From assembly GCA_945836565.1 (NCBI GenBank), contig CAMALN010000029.1, positions 1 through 11,563 on the forward strand: 11,563 nt of DNA, given 5' to 3'. The stretch's first letter is position 1, and every line of letters begins with the position of its first letter. Source of the DNA: an uncultured Lachnospiraceae bacterium. GTDB lineage: Bacteria > Bacillota > Clostridia > Lachnospirales > Lachnospiraceae. Below, piece after piece: positions 6,349 through 11,563 of the stretch. Below the pieces are notes generated by a model. It searched no databases, had not been told where the DNA came from, and saw nothing but the letters and a program-made list of their open reading frames with translations. Position numbers and translations under genes: made by a program.

Positions 6349-6837
6349 TTAAATCTCGAAGTCAATCCTCTTGTGGTGGTTATCATATAATGTATATTTA
6401 ACCCCTGCCATATCAAACATCTTCTTCGAGGCAATTGTACTCTCAGAATCACTGTACTTATCCTGCATATATATAACCTCGGATATTCCGCTTTGAATAA
6501 TCGCCTTAGCACATTCATTACACGGGAATAAGGTCACATAGCACCTCGCACCCTTAAGTGAGCTGTTTCCTCTATAATTAAGTATAGCATTTAACTCAGC
6601 ATGACATACGAAGAAATACTTGCTATCAAGTGCACTGCCTTCTCTGCTCCATGGCATGTCATCATCATTGCACCCCGAAGGCATGCCATTGTAGCCAACA
6701 GACAGAATACGATTATCTCCATCTACTATACAGGCTCCAACCTGAGTGTTTGGATCCTTGCTTCTCTGCGCAGACATAATCGCAATACCCATAAAGTACT
6801 GATCCCAAGATAAATAATCACTTCTCTTCATATCCAT
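6349..6837 (-). CDS. comEB: dCMP deaminase (ComEB family)
   Basis: This zinc-dependent deaminase is likely to convert dCMP to dUMP, feeding dTMP synthesis in the cytosol. The 162 residues carry WDQYFMGIAIMSAQRSKDPN (11-30), typical of the family's N-terminus; TQVGACIV (31-38); GYNGMPSG (48-55); the catalytic zinc motif HAE (79-81; Glu81 is the proton shuttle); and PCNEC (105-109; Cys106 and Cys109). The order and spacing match dCMP deaminases better than riboflavin or tRNA deaminases. An AAGGAG ribosome binding site lies 8 nt before the ATG at 6837; a second ATG two codons later is less well spaced. It follows rfbD by 35 bp and is probably co-transcribed with it. Despite the comE name, no competence gene is in the window. 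Confidence 0.92.
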   Translation of the reverse strand: MDMKRSDYLSWDQYFMGIAIMSAQRSKDPNTQVGACIVDGDNRILSVGYNGMPSGCNDDDMPWSREGSALDSKYFFVCHAELNAILNYRGNSSLKGARCYVTLFPCNECAKAIIQSGISEVIYMQDKYSDSESTIASKKMFDMAGVKYTLYDNHHKRIDFEI

Positions 6838-6872
6838 TGCTCTTTCTCCTTGTATGTCAATTAATAGGTTGA

Positions 6873-7787
6873 TTAATATTCAATCTCCTTAATGTATCTC
6901 TCAAGTGCATCCTGCCATGTCGGAAGAGGTTCAAACCCTGCCTCGACAAGCTTTGACTTGTCAAGTCTGCTGTTAAATGGTCTGGCAGCCTTTGATACAC
7001 CATATTCCGCTGTAGTAACAGGCGACACCTTGGTAGCATACCCTGCCTGCTTAAATATCTCGCAAGCAAATTCATACCAGGAAATGTATCCGCCCTCATT
7101 CGTCGCATGGTAGTAGCCATACTTATCCGTCTCTATCATATCAACAAGAAGTCTCGCCAAATCATAGGTATATGTCGGTGTTCCTATCTGATCCGATACA
7201 ACCCTTAATGAATCATGTGTCTTTCCAAGCTTAAGCATGGTTTTGATGAAATTATTTCCATTCACGCCAAATACCCATGCAATTCTCACTATGAAATATT
7301 TGTCTAAAAGCTCTGATACCGCAAGCTCACCCTGAAGCTTAGTCTCTCCATACACACTAAGCGGTGCATAGTCCTTGCAATCCGGCTCCCAAGGCTTATC
7401 TCCCTGTCCGTTAAACACATAATCCGTAGATATATAAACCATCTTGCAGTCAAGCTTCTTACATGTCTTTGCAATATTTTCCGTACCCACAACATTTACG
7501 AGCTTAACCTTAGGCTTATTCTCCTCATCCTCCGCTGCGTCCACCGCTGTCCATGCTGCGCAGTGTACCACAACGTCCGGTGCACAAGCTGTAATACTCT
7601 TCTCCACAGCATCGGCATCTGTTATATCCATCTGAACATACGGCATCGTACATACGGCTGTGCCATCAGCAGCTCCTGCATAGGACAGCGCTATATCAGA
7701 GCCTACGCCTTCATATCCTCTCTTGTGAAGTTCATTCATAACGTCATGGCCCAACTGGCCCGCAACACCTGTTACCAATACTTTCAT
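6873..7787 (-). CDS. rfbD: dTDP-4-dehydrorhamnose reductase
   Basis: RfbD (RmlD) carries out the last step of dTDP-L-rhamnose synthesis, the NAD(P)H-dependent reduction of dTDP-4-dehydrorhamnose, a precursor for cell-surface polysaccharide. The 304-residue protein is an extended short-chain dehydrogenase: GVAGQLG (7-13) for the cofactor, MDITD (53-57), HCAAWTAVDAAE (75-86), YISTDYVFNGQGDKPW (118-133) and the catalytic SVYGETKLQGE (144-154; Tyr146 and Lys150), a sequence typical of RmlD. A GGGAGA ribosome binding site lies 5 nt before the ATG. No rfbA, rfbB or rfbC is present here, so it is separated from the rest of its pathway or those genes lie elsewhere. It is probably the first gene of its transcript, since a terminator lies upstream. 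Confidence 0.93.
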   Translation of the reverse strand: MKVLVTGVAGQLGHDVMNELHKRGYEGVGSDIALSYAGAADGTAVCTMPYVQMDITDADAVEKSITACAPDVVVHCAAWTAVDAAEDEENKPKVKLVNVVGTENIAKTCKKLDCKMVYISTDYVFNGQGDKPWEPDCKDYAPLSVYGETKLQGELAVSELLDKYFIVRIAWVFGVNGNNFIKTMLKLGKTHDSLRVVSDQIGTPTYTYDLARLLVDMIETDKYGYYHATNEGGYISWYEFACEIFKQAGYATKVSPVTTAEYGVSKAARPFNSRLDKSKLVEAGFEPLPTWQDALERYIKEIEY

Positions 7788-7809
7788 AACAATCTCCCAT
7801 TTGCTTTAT

Positions 7810-7815
7810 ATTATA
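7810..7815 (-). promoter_or_regulatory. Possible -10 box for rfbD
   Basis: A perfect TATAAT lies on the minus strand 22 bp before the rfbD start, downstream of the ABC-gene terminator, where a promoter for rfbD is expected. No good -35 hexamer is seen 16-18 bp upstream, so this is a weak call. Confidence 0.25.
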
Positions 7816-7881
7816 AATTCACATAGTTATTCCATTATGATTCAATAGTATGTCTAGAATATCACTTGGATAACACTTTGT

Positions 7882-7910
7882 AAAGAAAAAGAGACTGATA
7901 TCCAGTCTCC
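7882..7910 (-). terminator. Intrinsic terminator of the ABC transporter gene
   Basis: On the minus strand GAGACTG, loop GATAT and CAGTCTC form a perfect 7-bp stem, followed at once by TTTTTCTTT. It starts about 25 bp after the stop codon of the ABC transporter gene and separates that gene from rfbD. Confidence 0.85.
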
Positions 7911-7934
7911 CCTTCCTTATAGCATATTAATAAT

Positions 7935-10664
7935 TTATTCTGACCTAAGTGCCTCAACCGGGTCCTTCTTAGCAGCATAACGCGATGGAATAAGACCACC
8001 GATTGTAGTAAGAACTACACTTATTATAACAAGTATCACAGCACCTGCTGCCGGAAGCTTGGCGATATTCTCCAAGCCCGCAACTGCCTTAATGATTGCA
8101 TTTATCGGGAAGTTCAACAATATAGTGACTATTATTCCCATCATACCGGCAGTAAAGCCTATAATCATAGTCTCTGCATTAAATACTCTCGATACATCCT
8201 TCTTTGATGCACCGATACTTCTAAGTACTCCGATTTCCTTGGTTCTCTCAAGTACTGAAATGTAGGTTATAATTCCTATCATAATAGAAGATACAACCAA
8301 TGATATCGCTACGAATGCCATAAGCACATATGATATAGCATTTATAATAGTACTTACAGAAGACATCATGGTTCCTACCATGTCCTGATAGGTTATCTCC
8401 TTTTCATCCTCTCCGGCTGCCTTAACCATATCATTATAATTATCTATAATTTCTATAATTTTTTCCTTTGATTCAAAATCAACAGGATATATGCTTATAA
8501 TCTTCGGATCATTCTCGTACGCTACTCCCATAGCTATAAGATTGTCCTCGAGTGTGGCATCAGCCATATCCTTAAGCTCTGACAGTGAAAGTCCCGATGA
8601 TTCCTTTTCACTGCTTTCCATCATAGCCAGCATAACCTGCTGTAGCTGCTCCGGCGGAAGCTGCGACATATACTCGGCAATTTCCTCATCGGTCTTTCCT
8701 ACAAGTCCCATTGCCGCCAGAAACTCCTGACTCTCCTGTTCCTTCTCCTTGAGCGACTCCTCCTCGATGTCTGCACCGAATTCATAGCCGGTTAGTACAT
8801 TTATCTCCGGATTTTCAAGCTGAGCCTTTCCAACCTCGCTGTTTTTCGCCATATCTATCAGATAATCAACAAGCTCTTTTGTATAGCCTATAGGAGTTGT
8901 GATAGAGTGAACAGTAGCATTCTCACTTGCACGAACTATACCGGATATTTTGATTGTAACGCCTTCCTTTTCAAGCTGTTGCTTTACGAATTCATCATCA
9001 TCACTCATATCCGTAAAGGTTCCGTCTTCGTCATTATACTTATAGTAGCTGGATGAAGGAAGTACCTTGAAGGTGAGAGCAAGCAGCTCATCATATGTAT
9101 ACGAGGTATTGTCAAAATTTACAACCTCTCCCTTAAATGATGCTGCCATAATCTGCTGAAGCTCAGATATATCTCTTATTCCAAGTGAGTATAATTCGTA
9201 ATCTGTAATCTCGTTATTCTTAGTAACAACAAGCACTACCTCATCATAGCTGCTTGGCCACTCTCCTGCAACAAGGTCATACTGATTATGCAAAAGCTCA
9301 TCATTTGATATCATCTGCGACCAAACAGACGTCGCACTCTGTGATGCCATACCAAGATTTGACATCTCTGCCATGGTACCAAAGCCTATATTATCAAACA
9401 CTGTACTCGGATTAACCCTGTACAGCTCCTCATCAGGTGCATCCTTATATGCATTTATGGTTATGCCGTAGGTATACATAATGTCACTTGCATAGTCATA
9501 CATATCATGACCTTCGCCTTCTTCGATATAATCCCTAAATGAAATCATATCATTTATCTTAACCTCTCCAAGCATGGTCCTTATATTATCTCCAACCATA
9601 TTGTTGGAATATATCTTATCAAGGTCATGTTCTACACCACTGTCAGGTGACTTTCCCATCATACTCATCATAAGTGAGTTCATATCCACGCTTTCGTCTG
9701 TAATCTGAAGTGGATATGTAGACAGGGTATCCTCCTCCACATTCTTTATATATTTTCTGAATCCGTCTGAAAGTGAAAGAATAAGTGCTATACCTATTAT
9801 ACCTATTGAGCCTGCGAAGGAAGTTAGAATCGTCCTTCCCTTCTTGGTGAGAAGATTCTTGAAGCTTAAGCCGAGTGCCGTCGTATAGGACATCCTGTTA
9901 AGCTTTGCATTCTTCTTAGCCTCCTTAGCAGAAAGCTTCTCTGCCGCCTTGATGTATTCCTCATTTTCCTTAGTTGCTTCCTCATCAGAATATGGTGCTG
10001 AATCATCCTTAATCTCACCATCGAGAAGTCTTATAATTCTGGTAGAATACTGCTCGGCAAGCTCCGGATTGTGAGTAACCATGATTACAAGTCTGTCCTT
10101 TGCTATCTCCTTCAAGAGCTCCATTATCTGCACACTTGTCTCTGTATCAAGCGCTCCGGTAGGCTCATCCGCAAGCAAAATCTCCGGATTATTGATGAGT
10201 GCTCTGGCTATAGCCACTCTCTGCATCTGACCACCTGACATCTGGTTTGGCTTCTTGTTCAACTGATTGCCAAGACCTACTCTCTCTAATACCTCCTTGG
10301 CACGCCTTCTGCGTTCTGCCTTGGATACACCGGAAAGTGTCAGCGCAAGCTCAACATTCTGCAGAACCGTCTGATGCATGATAAGATTGTAGCTCTGGAA
10401 CACAAAGCCTATACTGTGGTTTCTGTACGCATCCCAGTCTCTGTCCTTGTATTCCTTCGTTGATTTGCCCTTAATAACCAAATCTCCGCTTGTATACTGA
10501 TCCAACCCACCTACGATATTAAGTAAGGTGGTCTTACCACAACCGGACTGGCCTAATATAGACACGAATTCATTCGGTCTAAAATTAACGCTTATTCCTT
10601 TAAGTGCATGAACCGTGATATCACCCGTAGCGTAATCCTTAACGATTTTCTTTAACTGTAACAT
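7935..10664 (-). CDS. ABC transporter with fused ATPase and FtsX/MacB-type permease
   Basis: A single 909-residue chain holds an ATPase domain and a permease. ATPase (1-220): Walker A GQSGCGKTT (38-46), Q-loop Gln90, signature MSGGQMQRV (142-150), Walker B ILLADE (162-167), H-loop His198. A charged linker (226-258) follows. TM1 (about 278-298) is followed by a very large extracellular domain (about 300-780, acidic and methionine-rich in places), then TM2-TM4 (about 784-812, 841-862, 872-893) with the FtsX-type VLERTKEIGVLRSIGASKKD (803-822 region) and a final PVEALRSE. The domain plan is that of MacB-like mechanotransmission transporters, which act on peptides, antibiotics or lipoproteins at the membrane; the substrate here is unknown. 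AGGAGG lies 4 nt before the ATG. It stands alone, with its own promoter and terminator, and no regulator is adjacent on the visible side. Confidence 0.92.
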   Translation of the reverse strand: MLQLKKIVKDYATGDITVHALKGISVNFRPNEFVSILGQSGCGKTTLLNIVGGLDQYTSGDLVIKGKSTKEYKDRDWDAYRNHSIGFVFQSYNLIMHQTVLQNVELALTLSGVSKAERRRRAKEVLERVGLGNQLNKKPNQMSGGQMQRVAIARALINNPEILLADEPTGALDTETSVQIMELLKEIAKDRLVIMVTHNPELAEQYSTRIIRLLDGEIKDDSAPYSDEEATKENEEYIKAAEKLSAKEAKKNAKLNRMSYTTALGLSFKNLLTKKGRTILTSFAGSIGIIGIALILSLSDGFRKYIKNVEEDTLSTYPLQITDESVDMNSLMMSMMGKSPDSGVEHDLDKIYSNNMVGDNIRTMLGEVKINDMISFRDYIEEGEGHDMYDYASDIMYTYGITINAYKDAPDEELYRVNPSTVFDNIGFGTMAEMSNLGMASQSATSVWSQMISNDELLHNQYDLVAGEWPSSYDEVVLVVTKNNEITDYELYSLGIRDISELQQIMAASFKGEVVNFDNTSYTYDELLALTFKVLPSSSYYKYNDEDGTFTDMSDDDEFVKQQLEKEGVTIKISGIVRASENATVHSITTPIGYTKELVDYLIDMAKNSEVGKAQLENPEINVLTGYEFGADIEEESLKEKEQESQEFLAAMGLVGKTDEEIAEYMSQLPPEQLQQVMLAMMESSEKESSGLSLSELKDMADATLEDNLIAMGVAYENDPKIISIYPVDFESKEKIIEIIDNYNDMVKAAGEDEKEITYQDMVGTMMSSVSTIINAISYVLMAFVAISLVVSSIMIGIITYISVLERTKEIGVLRSIGASKKDVSRVFNAETMIIGFTAGMMGIIVTILLNFPINAIIKAVAGLENIAKLPAAGAVILVIISVVLTTIGGLIPSRYAAKKDPVEALRSE

Positions 10665-10738
10665 AGTTCCTCCTGATTCAGAATAACTTTACATATGTAC
10701 TTATATTGCCATAACGCTTCCATAAGCAGTCTATGTTT

Positions 10739-10767
10739 TCTATATACTATTATTATACTATTTGCAA
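10739..10767 (-). promoter_or_regulatory. Probable promoter of the ABC transporter gene
   Basis: On the minus strand TTGCAA (10762-10767) and TATAGA (10739-10744) are separated by 17 bp, about 75 bp before the ABC start. Both are near consensus for a sigma-A-type promoter. The surrounding 252-bp divergent gap is very AT-rich and holds other TATAAT-like strings, so the exact site is uncertain. Confidence 0.45.
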
Positions 10768-10916
10768 GTATATTTTCTCTATAAAATACCACACATGTAG
10801 AAATATATGGTAGAATAATTTCATATTTCACAAAATATTCACATATGAATATGTTAGGAAACTGTGTTAAACATTATGTTATGGTTAAATATTATGATTG
10901 CGGAAGGACTTGTTAT

Positions 10917-11563
10917 ATGAGAAAAAATTTTGTATTAGGTGCATTGATTATATCTTGTATATTGTTTTCAGGGTGTAATTTTTCAAATTCAACGAGTAAT
11001 TCTGATACAACCTGTGGCTCTTCGACAGAGGTGCTTTCTAATGAAAACACCGAACAAATATCAGAATTTGATATCACAACAGCCACTTTAGAAATTTCAG
11101 AAGCTACTACTGAACAGTCCCTTACCGAAGCCACAGCTTCTGTTAATGAAGAGCCTTCTCTTCGTAGGCTGCTTCAGACTGCATTTTTGCCATTAGGGCA
11201 GACGATGTATGTATGGGGCGGTGGTTGGAATGAAGAAGATACAGCTGCCGGTATAGAAGCTGTGACGATTGGAGTAAGTCCCCGCTGGGCAGAATTTGCC
11301 GCCACACAGGATGCATCTTATAATTTTAAGGATACTTACTATCAGATACACGATGGTTTAGACTGTTCCGGATATATCGGCTGGCTCATATACAATATAT
11401 TCCCCGAGAAAGAGGAAGGTTATGTTATGAAGGCCGCAAAGATGGCTCAAACCTTTTCATCCTATGGATGGGGCAGTTATACCCCGTCAGCTTATGTTGT
11501 TGACTGGCGTGCCGGTGACATTATGAGTATGTCCGGACACGTATGGATGGTACTGGGCGAATG
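10917..11563 (+). CDS. Lipoprotein with NlpC/P60-like domain (3' end missing)
   Basis: This is an open frame of 215 codons that runs off the right edge. A basic N-terminus and hydrophobic helix end in LFSGC, a lipobox with Cys20 as the likely lipidated residue (Phe at -3 is less usual). Residues 21-78 form a Ser/Thr/Glu-rich linker, as in surface-anchored proteins. From about residue 83 the sequence fits a cysteine peptidase of the NlpC/P60 (CHAP-like) type: YVWGGGW (98-104), DCSGYIGW (149-156; Cys150 as nucleophile) and GDIMSMSGHVWMV (200-212; His208). Such enzymes usually cut peptidoglycan stem peptides. The gap between GGGW and DCSG (about 45 residues) is longer than in typical members. 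GGAAGGA lies 8 nt before the ATG. It is transcribed divergently from the ABC transporter. Confidence 0.8.
   Translation, partial: MRKNFVLGALIISCILFSGCNFSNSTSNSDTTCGSSTEVLSNENTEQISEFDITTATLEISEATTEQSLTEATASVNEEPSLRRLLQTAFLPLGQTMYVWGGGWNEEDTAAGIEAVTIGVSPRWAEFAATQDASYNFKDTYYQIHDGLDCSGYIGWLIYNIFPEKEEGYVMKAAKMAQTFSSYGWGSYTPSAYVVDWRAGDIMSMSGHVWMVLGE

Noticed and set aside
10867..10895. TTAAAC-17-TATTAT as promoter of the plus-strand lipoprotein gene
   Set aside because: The -35 matches consensus at only three positions and the predicted start would fall inside the ribosome binding site. The gap is so AT-rich that such matches are expected by chance.
10913..11134. Minus-strand open frame of 73 codons opposite the lipoprotein gene
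   Set aside because: It lies antisense to the Ser/Thr/Glu-rich linker; its low-complexity Ser/Val sequence is the mirror of that linker.

Overview
The window looks like chromosomal DNA from a low-GC Gram-positive Clostridia, most likely a Lachnospiraceae member (inference from the proteins, the strong AGGAGG-type ribosome binding sites and the Firmicutes-style tsaE-tsaB-rimI cluster). Nearly everything lies on the minus strand. Only the gene cut off by the right edge is on the plus strand.

Reading in the direction of minus-strand transcription (right to left): a large fused ABC transporter (7935-10664) has its own promoter and ends in an intrinsic terminator (7882-7910). A long string of close-packed housekeeping genes follows: rfbD (dTDP-rhamnose synthesis), comEB (dCMP deaminase), a YcxB-like membrane protein, tsaE, tsaB, rimI, a small double-CxxC protein, rnz (RNase Z), an unrecognised membrane-anchored protein, tsaD and ispD. 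Gaps are mostly 2 to 90 bp, so these are probably one or a few operons with internal promoters. The run ends at a hairpin terminator (193-216), followed by tRNA-Ser(UGA) at 76-161.

The theme of the central block is RNA maturation. TsaB, TsaD and TsaE make up most of the t6A tRNA-modification machinery (only TsaC is missing here). RimI acetylates a ribosomal protein, and RNase Z trims tRNA 3' ends. The tRNA-Ser gene has no encoded CCA, so its precursor is a suitable RNase Z substrate.

Divergent from the ABC transporter, starting at 10917, is an incomplete lipoprotein gene with an NlpC/P60-type catalytic core (DCSG cysteine and a later GH histidine). It runs off the window.

The least ordinary DNA is about 150 bp between rnz and the next gene (2615-2763). 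It holds a run of perfect or near-perfect hairpins, a direct repeat with a period of about 106 bp, and a 26-codon ORF with its own ribosome binding site. I saw no CRISPR array, transposase, phage gene or rRNA, and no gene-free stretch over 300 bp. I do not see a clear new multi-gene system: most of the window is ordinary core genome.
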